Part shown: one piece after another, positions 15,879-24,501 of the stretch
Numbering within the stretch: position 1 is the first letter of the stretch
Layout: every line of letters starts with the position of its first letter
Origin: Lachnospiraceae bacterium UBA3826
GTDB lineage: Bacteria > Bacillota > Clostridia > Lachnospirales > Lachnospiraceae
Direction: 5' to 3'
Length of the DNA: 36,651 nucleotides
Assembly: GCA_002393095.1 (NCBI GenBank)
Contig: DGII01000063.1
Span: forward strand, 1-36,651
Position numbers and translations under genes: made by a program
The notes under the pieces: generated by a model
Seen by the model: only the letters and a program-made list of their open reading frames with translations
Database searches by the model: none
Told to the model about the DNA's origin: nothing

Positions 15879-17282
15879 ATGATCAAGGATAACCAGAAAT
15901 ACTTTAACAGATTACAGGTCCTTTTGGATGCAATAGTCGTAGCCGGCTCGTATCTTCTGTCATGGTGGATCAAATTCGAGGGTCCTTTTGCGGATACGGG
16001 TGCGGGAGCATACACGATGCAGTTTTATTTTTCTGCATTGTATTTTATTGTGCCCGGATATCTTGTTCTCTATTACCTTAACAAGATGTACACGCCTAAG
16101 CGTACAAGGAGGATAGAGACTGAGATAACACAGGTGTTCGGCGCGAACATTGGCGGTGCTTTCGTATTCTTAGTATGTATAGCTGTTTTTAAGATAAGCG
16201 ATTTCTCAAGAGGACTGATAGCCATATATTCCGTAGTATGCGCCTTCTTCATGATATTCGAGAGACTTATCATAAGGTGGATATTAAGCCATATAAGGAG
16301 CAGAGGCTATAACATCAAGCATATACTGTTAATAGGGTATTCGAGGGCGGCAGAAGAATACATCAACAGGATCAAGGCCAATCCCCAGTGGGGATATGTG
16401 GTCAGGGGCATACTGGATGATAAGGTGCCCAGAGGTACTACATATAAGGGCGTTAAGGTAATAGGCTGTATAGAAAATCTCAGCATGATACTTCCGGTAA
16501 GCCAGTTGGATGAGATAGCGGTCACGCTGGCACTGTCAGATTACGACAGACTTGAAGAGCTGGTGGCCATGTGTGAGAAATCCGGCGTACATACCAAGTT
16601 CATTCCGGATTATAACAGCCTTATTCCCAACAGACCCTATACTGAGGATCTTAACGGCCTGCCGGTCATCAATATAAGGTATATACCCTTGACCAATACC
16701 TTCAATGCCATAATCAAGAGGGTATTCGATATAGTATGCTCACTGATCGGTCTGATCGTGCTTTCACCCTTCCTGGTGGCTGTGGCCGTAATCATCAAGT
16801 GTACCAGTAAGGGACCTGTTATATTCAAGCAGGAGAGAGTGGGACTTCACAATAAGTCCTTCAGTATGTATAAGTTCAGGACCATGTATGTACAGAGTGA
16901 TGAAGAGGAGGCCAAGGGCTGGACGGTTAAGAACGATCCCAGAGTCACCGGAGTAGGAAGATTCTTCCGTAGGACAAGTATCGACGAGCTTCCCCAGCTT
17001 ATCAATATCTTACGCGGTGATATGAGCATAGTGGGCCCCAGACCGGAGAGACCGCAGTTTGTCGAGAAGTTCAAGGAAGAGATCCCAAGATACATGATCA
17101 AGCATCAGGTAAGACCCGGACTTACGGGATGGGCACAGATCAATGGCTTCAGAGGGGATACCTCCATCCGTAAGAGGATAGATTACGATATATATTACAT
17201 AGAGAACTGGTCCTTCAGGTTTGATATCAAGATAATCTTCTTAACCGTATTCAGAGGATTTATCAATGAGAATGCCTATTAG
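15879..17282 (+). CDS. Undecaprenyl-phosphate sugar phosphotransferase (priming enzyme)
   Basis: A 467-residue polyprenyl glycosylphosphotransferase of the WbaP/WcaJ/CpsE type. It has four or five N-terminal membrane segments (to about residue 130), a nucleotide-binding-like middle domain (HILLIGYSRAAEEYI), a membrane hairpin near 275-300, and the catalytic core: KFRTM, then TSIDELPQ with Asp369-Glu370, GPRPERP and RPGLTGWAQING. The family moves a sugar-1-phosphate from a UDP-sugar to undecaprenyl phosphate at the inner membrane face, starting repeat assembly; in the TIGR03023-like subgroup the sugar is usually glucose, which I cannot verify. It has its own likely promoter and is followed 34 bases later by an LCP protein gene, the enzyme type that uses the finished lipid-linked chain. 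Confidence 0.93.
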   Translation: MIKDNQKYFNRLQVLLDAIVVAGSYLLSWWIKFEGPFADTGAGAYTMQFYFSALYFIVPGYLVLYYLNKMYTPKRTRRIETEITQVFGANIGGAFVFLVCIAVFKISDFSRGLIAIYSVVCAFFMIFERLIIRWILSHIRSRGYNIKHILLIGYSRAAEEYINRIKANPQWGYVVRGILDDKVPRGTTYKGVKVIGCIENLSMILPVSQLDEIAVTLALSDYDRLEELVAMCEKSGVHTKFIPDYNSLIPNRPYTEDLNGLPVINIRYIPLTNTFNAIIKRVFDIVCSLIGLIVLSPFLVAVAVIIKCTSKGPVIFKQERVGLHNKSFSMYKFRTMYVQSDEEEAKGWTVKNDPRVTGVGRFFRRTSIDELPQLINILRGDMSIVGPRPERPQFVEKFKEEIPRYMIKHQVRPGLTGWAQINGFRGDTSIRKRIDYDIYYIENWSFRFDIKIIFLTVFRGFINENAY

Positions 17283-17316
17283 GGACAGATTAATGAAAGA
17301 GATTGGAGAGACTTAG

Positions 17317-18435
17317 ATGGCAACCGGCAGAGTTAGCAGAGAAAGAGAAGAGGCTAGGAGAAGAGCGCAGGCAATAGCAAGGAAAAAAGCGAAAAAGCGT
17401 CGCCGTATACTTCTTCTGATGGCTGAGATAGTCGTACTGATGGGACTTGTAGCGGTGGTATGGTTCGTTAAGCAGGGAACCTCCATACAGAAGATCAAGA
17501 TCAATGAAGCAGACATAGTTATGAATGAGAATGTGGCTTCCAATGTAACACTTAAGGGATATCGCAATATCGCCCTGTTCGGAGTAGATGCAAGAGATAA
17601 ATCCCTTGGAAAAGGCAACCGTTCCGACACTATAATAATCGCATCCGTGAATGAGGACACCGGGGATGTCAAGCTTCTGTCAGTATTCAGAGATACCTAC
17701 CTTAATCTGGGTAATGACACATACAATAAGTGTAATGCCGCATATGCCAAGGGAGGTCCTGAGCAGGCTATCAATATGCTTAACATGAATCTGGATCTTA
17801 ACATAACGGACTATGTTACGGTTGGTTTTACGGGACTTGCCAAGATCGTGGATGCTCTCGGCGGGGTCACAATAGATGTAAGAGAGGATGAGATAGTTCA
17901 TCTTAATAATTATCAGATAAGTATGGTGGGTAAGTCATCGGATAATGAGACATATTATGCCACGGAGGGTAAGGACTACACCGCTGTGACAAGCGCCGGT
18001 ACTCAGACTCTCAATGGATTACAGGCTACCGCATACTGCAGGATAAGATATGTGGGTAATGACTTCATGAGAGCGGAAAGGCAGAGAACGGTCATAAGCA
18101 AGTGTGTAGAGAAGGCTAAGACCGTAGGACCTAAAGAGCTGGCAGATGCCTATGACGGAGTAAAGGATTATATATCCACATCTCTTGATTATGATGAGAT
18201 AATAGAGCTTTTGGGCGGCATAAGCAGGTATACCATAGTTGCCGATGACGGCTTCCCCTTTGAATCTAACAGAGCCGGAGCCAAGGTTGGCTCTAAGGGA
18301 GCATGTGTTATACCGGATAATCTTGAAGAGAATGTGATACTTTTACAGAAATTCTTATTTGATAATGATGAATATACACCCTCTTCTGAGGTGGTTAAGT
18401 ATAGCAGCCAGATATCTGCGGATACGGGATACTGA
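17317..18435 (+). CDS. LytR-CpsA-Psr (LCP) family cell-wall polymer ligase
   Basis: A 372-residue membrane-anchored protein: a highly basic cytoplasmic N-terminus (about 30 residues), one membrane segment at about 31-51, then an extracellular LCP domain. LCP enzymes transfer polyprenyl-pyrophosphate-linked glycans or teichoic acids onto peptidoglycan. Conserved residues are visible: ALFGVDARD, R102-S-D, SVFRDTY with Arg125-Asp126, and MRAERQR with Arg252 and Arg255. The C-terminal part after about residue 300 is short, with no LytR_C domain seen. Following the priming transferase, it is the likely ligase for this locus's polymer. ATG 17317 has GGAGAG about eight bases upstream. The next GT2 gene starts three bases after its stop. 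Confidence 0.93.
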   Translation: MATGRVSREREEARRRAQAIARKKAKKRRRILLLMAEIVVLMGLVAVVWFVKQGTSIQKIKINEADIVMNENVASNVTLKGYRNIALFGVDARDKSLGKGNRSDTIIIASVNEDTGDVKLLSVFRDTYLNLGNDTYNKCNAAYAKGGPEQAINMLNMNLDLNITDYVTVGFTGLAKIVDALGGVTIDVREDEIVHLNNYQISMVGKSSDNETYYATEGKDYTAVTSAGTQTLNGLQATAYCRIRYVGNDFMRAERQRTVISKCVEKAKTVGPKELADAYDGVKDYISTSLDYDEIIELLGGISRYTIVADDGFPFESNRAGAKVGSKGACVIPDNLEENVILLQKFLFDNDEYTPSSEVVKYSSQISADTGY

Positions 18436-18438
18436 TTT

Positions 18439-19380
18439 ATGACGGATGTTATGATCCCGACTTACAAGCCGGATGAGGAGTTACTTAAGATACTTGAAAG
18501 CCTTAAGGAGCAGACGTGTAAGCCGGACAGGATAATCTTGATCAATACCGAGGAGAGATACCTTGAGGAGCTTTTTAAAAGAACAGGCTATGTTCCGGAT
18601 AAAGAGCTTATAATGATACGCAATATCAAAAAGTCTGAATTTGATCATGGCAAGACCAGAGCCGAGGCAGCAGGGCTCTCCGACGGGGATATAATGATCT
18701 TCATGACGCAGGATGCTATTCCAGCGGACAGGTTCTTTATAGAGAATCTCATTCGTCCTCTCAAGGATGAGAGGGTAGCGGTAAGCTATGCCAGACAGCT
18801 GCCCAAGGAAGGCTGCAGTGTGGAAGAGCGGTACACGAGAGAATTCAACTACCCTGATAAATCGGTGCTTAAGGGAGCGGCGGATGTGGACAGGCTCGGT
18901 ATTAAGGCATACTTCTGTTCCAATGTAAGCTGTGCCTACAGACGTGATGTATATGACAGACTTGGCGGCTTTGTAAAAAAGACGATATTCAACGAGGATA
19001 TGATATATGCGGCCGGAGCGGTCAAGGCGGGCTATATGATCGCCTATAGCGCAGAAGCCAGAGTCTATCACTCCCATGATTATAATGCAGGGGAGCAGTT
19101 TAGGCGTAATGTGGATATAGGCATATCACAGGCGCAGTATCCTGAGGTTTTCAGGGGGCTTTCATCGGAAGCTGAAGGGAAGAAGCTTGTGCTTGCCACT
19201 ATGGGGGAGTTGATACATACGAAGAATGTTCACAGGATTCCGCTTTATCTTGTCAGGATAATTAGCAGATATTGCGGATATCTTACGGGGAAGCATTATA
19301 AGAGACTTCCGGTTGGCTTGATTAAAAGGGTATCTATGAATCCCGGATATTTTACGGAGGAGAAGCAATGTGCGGAATAG
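18439..19380 (+). CDS. GT2 glycosyltransferase (rhamnosyltransferase-like)
   Basis: A 313-residue GT2 enzyme. VMIPTYKPDEELLKILESLKEQT opens the domain, followed by EFDHGKTRAEAA and FMTQDAIPAD, where QDA takes the place of the usual DxD, a form seen in rhamnosyltransferases of the RfbN/RgpB kind. SCAYRRDVYDRLGGF and FNEDMIYAAGAVKAGY carry the acceptor-side motifs, and YSHDYNAGEQFRRNVDIG near residue 215-235 is common in this subgroup. No membrane segment is evident. It starts three bases after the LCP stop and overlaps glmS by 13 bases, so it is in the same transcript. It probably adds a rhamnose residue early in chain assembly. Confidence 0.88.
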   Translation: MTDVMIPTYKPDEELLKILESLKEQTCKPDRIILINTEERYLEELFKRTGYVPDKELIMIRNIKKSEFDHGKTRAEAAGLSDGDIMIFMTQDAIPADRFFIENLIRPLKDERVAVSYARQLPKEGCSVEERYTREFNYPDKSVLKGAADVDRLGIKAYFCSNVSCAYRRDVYDRLGGFVKKTIFNEDMIYAAGAVKAGYMIAYSAEARVYHSHDYNAGEQFRRNVDIGISQAQYPEVFRGLSSEAEGKKLVLATMGELIHTKNVHRIPLYLVRIISRYCGYLTGKHYKRLPVGLIKRVSMNPGYFTEEKQCAE

Positions 19381-21236
19381 TTGGATATGTAGGTAAGATG
19401 CAGGCGGCACCCATACTCTTGGAGGGATTGTCGAAGCTTGAATACAGAGGATATGATTCGGCAGGACTTGCTGTAAGGGATAAGGCGGGAAAGGTTCATG
19501 TGGTCAAGGCCAAGGGCAGACTTAAGGTGCTTTCCGAGAAGACCAATGACGGAGCGTCCTTAAAAGGTACCATAGGAATAGGTCATACCAGATGGGCTAC
19601 GCACGGTGAGCCTTCCGAGATCAATGCTCATCCTCATGTATCTTCGTCACAGTCAGAGCATGGTATGGGGAGCGAACAGTCTAATGTAGTGGGCGTTCAT
19701 AACGGTATCATTGAGAATTATCAGGAACTGAGGGAGAAGCTGCTTAGACATGACTATTCCTTCTATTCGCAGACGGATACGGAGGTAGCGGTCAAGCTGG
19801 TGGACTATTACTATAATAAGTACAATATAGGTCCCATCGATGCGATTGCCAAGACAATGGTGAGAGTGAGGGGTTCATATGCCCTTGCACTTATGTTCAG
19901 GGAACGCCCGGATGAGATATGGGTGGCGCGTAAGGATTCACCCATGGTCATCGGCGTGGAGAACGGAGAGACCTTTGTGGCATCGGATGTTCCGGCGATA
20001 CTTAAGTATACACGTAATGTATACTATATAGGCAATCAGGAGATGGCGTGTCTTAAGGCAGGAGAGGTACACTTCTATAATCTTGACGGAGATGAGATAA
20101 CCAAAGAGAAGACAGAGATAGAGTGGGATGCCGAGGCTGCGGAGAAGGGTGGATATGAGCACTTCATGATGAAGGAGATCCATGAACAGCCCAAGGCTGT
20201 GGAGGACACATTAAATTCTCTTATAAAAGACGGTAAGATCGACCTTAAGGATGTAGGTATTACGGATAAGGATATAGAGGAGTATAAAAGGATATATATC
20301 GTTGCTTGCGGCTCTGCGTGGCATGTGGGGATGGCAGCACAATATGTATTCGAGGATCTGGCTCATATTCCGGTAAGAGTGGAGTTGGCCTCAGAGTTCA
20401 GATACAGGAATCCTCTTCTTGATAAGGGGGATCTGGTGATAATAATATCCCAGTCGGGAGAGACAGCGGATTCTCTGGCGGCACTGCGTGAAGCCAAGAA
20501 AAGAGGAGCGACTACTCTTGGTATCGTCAATGTGGTAGGCTCTTCGATAGCAAGAGAGGCGGATCATATCCTGTATACCCTTGCGGGACCTGAGATAGCC
20601 GTGGCTACAACCAAGGCATACAGCACACAGCTTATCGCAAGCTATGTACTGGCGGTGCAGTTCGGATTTGTAAAAGGGATAGTGAATAAGGATGATTATG
20701 AGGAGTATATCGCATCCATGCTTACCATTCCCGACAAGATAGAGAAGATATTAAGCGATAAGGAAAGGCTTCAGTGGTTCGCAGCCAAGTATGCCAATTC
20801 CAAGGATGTATTCTTCGTCGGCAGAGGAATAGACTATGCCGCGTGTCTTGAGGGAAGCCTTAAGATGAAGGAGATATCCTATATACATTCCGAGGCATAT
20901 GCGGCAGGTGAGCTTAAGCACGGGACCATAAGCCTTATAGAAGACGGCATACTTGTGATAGGAGTTCTCACACAGAATGACCTCTATGAGAAGACTGTGA
21001 GCAACATGGTAGAGTGTAAGGCGAGAGGCGCATTTTTAATGGGGCTTACCACCTACGGGCATTATGAGATAGAAGATACGGTGGATTTTGCGGTATATGT
21101 ACCGAAGATAGAGGAGCATTTTGCGGCTTCTCTAGCCGTTATCCCGCTGCAATTGCTGGGGTATTATATAAGTATAGCCAAGGGACTGGATGTGGATAAG
21201 CCGAGAAATCTGGCTAAATCCGTTACCGTGGAATAA
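19368..21236 (+). CDS. glmS: Glutamine--fructose-6-phosphate aminotransferase (isomerizing)
   Basis: GlmS makes glucosamine-6-phosphate from fructose-6-phosphate and glutamine, the entry step to UDP-GlcNAc for peptidoglycan and surface glycans. The 622-residue protein has the N-terminal nucleophile Cys2 in CGIVGYVG, the GHTRWATHGEPS block and HNGIIENY, two sugar-isomerase domains (IACGSAWHVG, SQSGETADSL, AVATTKAYSTQ), and ends with the conserved NLAKSVTVE. GGAGGAG lies six bases upstream of ATG 19368, inside the end of the GT2 gene, so no room exists for a glmS ribozyme leader as in Bacillus. Placement at the end of the polysaccharide operon suggests precursor supply tied to polymer production. 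Confidence 0.97.
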   Translation: MCGIVGYVGKMQAAPILLEGLSKLEYRGYDSAGLAVRDKAGKVHVVKAKGRLKVLSEKTNDGASLKGTIGIGHTRWATHGEPSEINAHPHVSSSQSEHGMGSEQSNVVGVHNGIIENYQELREKLLRHDYSFYSQTDTEVAVKLVDYYYNKYNIGPIDAIAKTMVRVRGSYALALMFRERPDEIWVARKDSPMVIGVENGETFVASDVPAILKYTRNVYYIGNQEMACLKAGEVHFYNLDGDEITKEKTEIEWDAEAAEKGGYEHFMMKEIHEQPKAVEDTLNSLIKDGKIDLKDVGITDKDIEEYKRIYIVACGSAWHVGMAAQYVFEDLAHIPVRVELASEFRYRNPLLDKGDLVIIISQSGETADSLAALREAKKRGATTLGIVNVVGSSIAREADHILYTLAGPEIAVATTKAYSTQLIASYVLAVQFGFVKGIVNKDDYEEYIASMLTIPDKIEKILSDKERLQWFAAKYANSKDVFFVGRGIDYAACLEGSLKMKEISYIHSEAYAAGELKHGTISLIEDGILVIGVLTQNDLYEKTVSNMVECKARGAFLMGLTTYGHYEIEDTVDFAVYVPKIEEHFAASLAVIPLQLLGYYISIAKGLDVDKPRNLAKSVTVE

Positions 21237-21247
21237 TATAATAAGGC

Positions 21248-21280
21248 GTGATAACAGATATTAGATAATAGAATTATCAC
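21248..21280. repeat. Inverted repeat after glmS
   Basis: GTGATAA (21248-21254) and TTATCAC (21274-21280) are exact complements around 19 AT-rich bases. No T-run follows, so it is not a standard terminator; it could be an operator or nothing. It is part of the 155-base gap between glmS and the protease gene. Confidence 0.35.
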
Positions 21281-21310
21281 ATATTGAACACAGTTTGTTC
21301 ACAAACCGGA

Positions 21311-21329
21311 GCTATATTAACAATATAGC
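21311..21329. repeat. Short perfect hairpin upstream of the HtrA gene
   Basis: GCTATATT (21311-21318), loop AAC, AATATAGC (21322-21329). The 8-bp AT-rich perfect palindrome lies 63 bases before the HtrA start, after a TTG-rich segment (TTGTTCACA) where a promoter could lie. It is a candidate operator or leader hairpin for the htrA-clpX-lspA operon; no -10/-35 pair stands out clearly. Confidence 0.45.
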
Positions 21330-21391
21330 ATCAAGGGACCGGTGAGAGATATCCGTAATGAAGATGATATCAATGTCCCGGAGGAGGAATT

Positions 21392-22891
21392 ATGAACGAT
21401 GAATATGATAGAAATGAAACAGGAAATGTATCTGGGAATGAAGTGAGAGGAACTTCTTCCGAGACAGGGGTATATTCCGCAAGACATTATGATTATACCG
21501 GAGGAACGGATAAGGCAACCTATACTACGGGAAGCACCGGCGGATATAACAGTGGTGAGCAGAGGACAAAGCCCGTAAGTAATGACTTCGGGACGGATAA
21601 GCCCGGAAAGGACAAGAAAAAGGGCAGCTTTGCCGGAAAGCTTTTTGCAACACTTGGGCTTGGAGTTGTATTCGGTCTGACAGCAGGCGTTACGCTTTTC
21701 CTTATGGGCAAGACCCTGCCGGGAACAGCCGCATCCGGCTCAGACAAAGTGATAACAGGCAACAGTAACAGCGCTGTTACGCAGGAGAAGGCTGATGAGG
21801 CTGCGATCACCGGCAATGCAGAGGACTTTGCAAGCAGCGCGGTTGAATCTGATTTTGAGACAGAAGCGGAAGGCTCCGCCGTTGCCGTAGTTACTGATGT
21901 ATCGGATATGGTAGATGCAGCAATGCCTTCAATAGTCTCAATAACGGGAAAATACATCATAACAGGACAGAGCTTCTGGGGACAGATGTATTCGGAAGAG
22001 ACTGAGGGAAGCGGTTCGGGCATTATAATCGGACAGGATGACGATAAGCTGTATATTGCGACCAATAACCATGTTGTTGAGGACAGTGAAGGGCTAAAGG
22101 TTCAATTCATAGACGGTTCGGATGCCGAGGCCACCATAAAGGGAACCGATGCGGATGTTGATCTGGCTGTCATTATAGTGGATATGGATGATTTAAGCGC
22201 TGAGACCAAAGAAGCCATCAAGGTTGCAGAGCTTGGCAATTCAGATGATATCAAGATAGGTGAGCCTGCGGTAGTAATAGGTAATTCACTCGGTTACGGG
22301 CAGACTGTTACATACGGAGTCATAAGCGCTGTAGACAGGACGCTTGAGATGGATGACGGTACGGTGTCCAAGGGACTGATACAGACGGATGCTGCCATTA
22401 ATCCCGGTAATTCAGGCGGAGCTCTGCTTAATATTAACGGTGAGGTCATTGGTATAAGCTCAAGTAAGATAGGCGGATCGACAATTGACGGAGTGGGATT
22501 TGCCATTCCGATAACCTCAGCCCAGCCTATTTTAAGCGATATTGTTACAAGCGCAGATAGGACAAAGGTATCTGAGAGCAAGCAGGGATATCTCGGCATA
22601 GGCGGTCAGACAGTGACAGAGGAGGTATCCAAGATGTACGGATTGCCTGTCGGAGTACTTGTAAGACAGGTATATGAAGGTACCGGAGCAGCCGAAAGCG
22701 GACTTAAGCAGGGTGATGTGATCACGGCTATAGGCGGTAAGAGCGTAAAATCGATGGAAGAGTTAAAGGAAGAGCTTCAGTATTATTCTAAAGACGAAGT
22801 GATACAGATAACCGCTTCCAGACTGTCGGACGGATTATATACGGATATGACATTCGATGTACGTCTCGTAGATAAAAGTGCACTTGAATAG
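21392..22891 (+). CDS. htrA: HtrA/DegP-like membrane-anchored serine protease
   Basis: A 499-residue envelope protease. The first 85 residues are a polar, Gly/Ser/Thr-rich cytoplasmic tail; a membrane segment (FATLGLGVVFGLTAGVTLFL) follows at about 88-107; then a linker, a trypsin-like domain and one PDZ domain. The catalytic triad reads as His227 (TNNHVVE), Asp257 (DVDLAV) and Ser341 (NPGNSGGA). The PDZ domain starts near KQGYLGIGG and includes SGLKQGDVITAIGG. The family degrades or refolds damaged exported proteins. GGAGGAGG lies about six bases before ATG 21392, a very strong ribosome site, and clpX follows after 11 bases, so envelope and cytoplasmic quality control are transcribed together. 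Confidence 0.94.
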   Translation: MNDEYDRNETGNVSGNEVRGTSSETGVYSARHYDYTGGTDKATYTTGSTGGYNSGEQRTKPVSNDFGTDKPGKDKKKGSFAGKLFATLGLGVVFGLTAGVTLFLMGKTLPGTAASGSDKVITGNSNSAVTQEKADEAAITGNAEDFASSAVESDFETEAEGSAVAVVTDVSDMVDAAMPSIVSITGKYIITGQSFWGQMYSEETEGSGSGIIIGQDDDKLYIATNNHVVEDSEGLKVQFIDGSDAEATIKGTDADVDLAVIIVDMDDLSAETKEAIKVAELGNSDDIKIGEPAVVIGNSLGYGQTVTYGVISAVDRTLEMDDGTVSKGLIQTDAAINPGNSGGALLNINGEVIGISSSKIGGSTIDGVGFAIPITSAQPILSDIVTSADRTKVSESKQGYLGIGGQTVTEEVSKMYGLPVGVLVRQVYEGTGAAESGLKQGDVITAIGGKSVKSMEELKEELQYYSKDEVIQITASRLSDGLYTDMTFDVRLVDKSALE

Positions 22892-22902
22892 AAGAGGAAC
22901 AT

Positions 22903-24501
22903 ATGGCTGAATACGAAGAGGTCTGCATGCTTTGCCGCAGAAGCGAGGACAAGGCAGGCAAGATGGTACACCTGATGAATAATATATGTGTGTGCCGGGA
23001 TTGTCTTAACAGGACAATGGATGCTGTAAACAGTATCGATCTTAATAAAATGGGGTTAAATCCGGATTCAATAGCGGAATTCATGCAGGAGATAACAGGT
23101 GCTTCAGGCTCATTCTATAAGGATGAGCCTAAAGTGCGTGAAGAGAAGCAGGAGGAGAAGCCTGAGGATACGAATGCAAAGGATAACGAGGCTGTCACAC
23201 CGGATGTGTATGATGAAGAGAAAAGCGATGAAAAGAAGGAAGCAGAGCCGGATAAGGGTAAGCCGGGAGGAACACCTATCGGCAATATATTTCAGGGTAT
23301 CCCCAATATAAGCTTTCTTAATATGTCGGATCTTTTCGGAGGAGCGGAGCCGGGAAGACAGAGGGTGAAAAAATCAAAGGAACACAAGCCTATAATAAAG
23401 CTTGAGGATATACCGGCGCCCCATAAGATAAAGGAGCAGCTGGATGAATACGTGATCGGACAGGAGAAGGCCAAAAAGATACTTTCCGTTGCGGTCTATA
23501 ATCACTATAAAAGAGTAGCCACGGATACAATGGACTCCATTGAGATAGAGAAATCCAACGTGCTTATGATAGGTCCTACGGGAAGCGGCAAGACATATCT
23601 TGTGAAGACACTGGCAAGGCTGCTTGATGTGCCACTGGCGATAACCGATGCCACATCCTTAACTGAGGCGGGATATATAGGTGATGATATAGAGAGTGTT
23701 GTATCCAAGCTTCTGGCAGCAGCCGATAATGATGTGGACAGAGCAGAGCAGGGGATAATCTTCATAGATGAGATAGATAAGATCGCTAAAAAGCACAATC
23801 ACGGCTCAAGAGATGTCAACGGAGAGTCCGTACAGCAGGGTATGCTTAAGCTTTTGGAGGGAGCCAATGTGGAGGTTCCTGTCGGTGCGTCCAGTAAGAC
23901 CGCCATGGTTCCCATGACTACGGTGAATACAAGGAATATCCTCTTCATATGCGGCGGCGCATTCCCGGATCTTGATGAGATCATTAAGCAGAGATTGCGG
24001 AAGAAGACCTCCATAGGATATGGCGCCGAGCTTAAGGATAAATATGATAAAGATAAGGATATATTGCAGCAGGTAACTGTGGAGGATATCAAGAAATTCG
24101 GTATGATACCCGAATTCATAGGCAGGCTTCCGATCATATGCACCTTGAAGGGACTTACGGAGGATATGCTCGTGCGTATTCTTAAGGAGCCTCGAAATGC
24201 GATACTCAAGCAATATGAAAAGCTGCTGGAGCTTGATGAGGTTAAATTATGCTTTGATGATGATGCGCTCGAAGCCATAGCAAAGAAAGCAATGGAAAAG
24301 GATACCGGAGCAAGAGCCTTAAGAGCTATAATAGAGGAGCTGATGCTTGACATCATGTATGAGATACCTAAGGATGATAATATCGGAAGGGTCACTATAA
24401 CAAGAGATTATATCGAAGGAACCGGTGGACCGATAATCGACATCAGAAGTAATCTTGCGTCACTTCCTGAGAGGGATGAGCTTAAGGAGATCACGGAATA
24501 A
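22903..24501 (+). CDS. clpX: ClpX-like AAA+ unfoldase with an enlarged linker
   Basis: A 532-residue ATPase of the ClpX family, which unfolds proteins for ClpP. An N-terminal zinc finger has CMLC (Cys8, Cys11) and CRDC (Cys31, Cys34). Walker A GPTGSGKT is at 224-231, Walker B FIDE ends at Asp289-Glu290, the pore loop reads GYIGDD and the ClpP-docking loop IGYGAEL (IGFGAEV in E. coli). E. coli ClpX has Walker A near 120, so about 100 extra residues, charged and rich in Glu, Lys and Asp, lie between zinc finger and ATPase. The zinc-finger residues also differ from the usual CSFCGK form. No clpP is in the window, so this may be a second, specialised ClpX. It shares one base with the lspA start. 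Confidence 0.9.
   Translation: MAEYEEVCMLCRRSEDKAGKMVHLMNNICVCRDCLNRTMDAVNSIDLNKMGLNPDSIAEFMQEITGASGSFYKDEPKVREEKQEEKPEDTNAKDNEAVTPDVYDEEKSDEKKEAEPDKGKPGGTPIGNIFQGIPNISFLNMSDLFGGAEPGRQRVKKSKEHKPIIKLEDIPAPHKIKEQLDEYVIGQEKAKKILSVAVYNHYKRVATDTMDSIEIEKSNVLMIGPTGSGKTYLVKTLARLLDVPLAITDATSLTEAGYIGDDIESVVSKLLAAADNDVDRAEQGIIFIDEIDKIAKKHNHGSRDVNGESVQQGMLKLLEGANVEVPVGASSKTAMVPMTTVNTRNILFICGGAFPDLDEIIKQRLRKKTSIGYGAELKDKYDKDKDILQQVTVEDIKKFGMIPEFIGRLPIICTLKGLTEDMLVRILKEPRNAILKQYEKLLELDEVKLCFDDDALEAIAKKAMEKDTGARALRAIIEELMLDIMYEIPKDDNIGRVTITRDYIEGTGGPIIDIRSNLASLPERDELKEITE

Noticed and set aside
19100..19367. glmS ribozyme before glmS
   Set aside because: This stretch is coding sequence for the GT2 protein up to 13 bases past the glmS start, and I see no ribozyme core; a covariance search would settle it.
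21237..21391. A clear sigma-A promoter before htrA
   Set aside because: TTGTTC and TATATT-like words are present, but no pair has the right spacing, so I list only the hairpins.
23799..24395. Minus-strand frame (198 codons) across clpX
   Set aside because: Same reasoning: no start signals, Ser/Ile-rich shadow composition, and the ClpX frame is intact.
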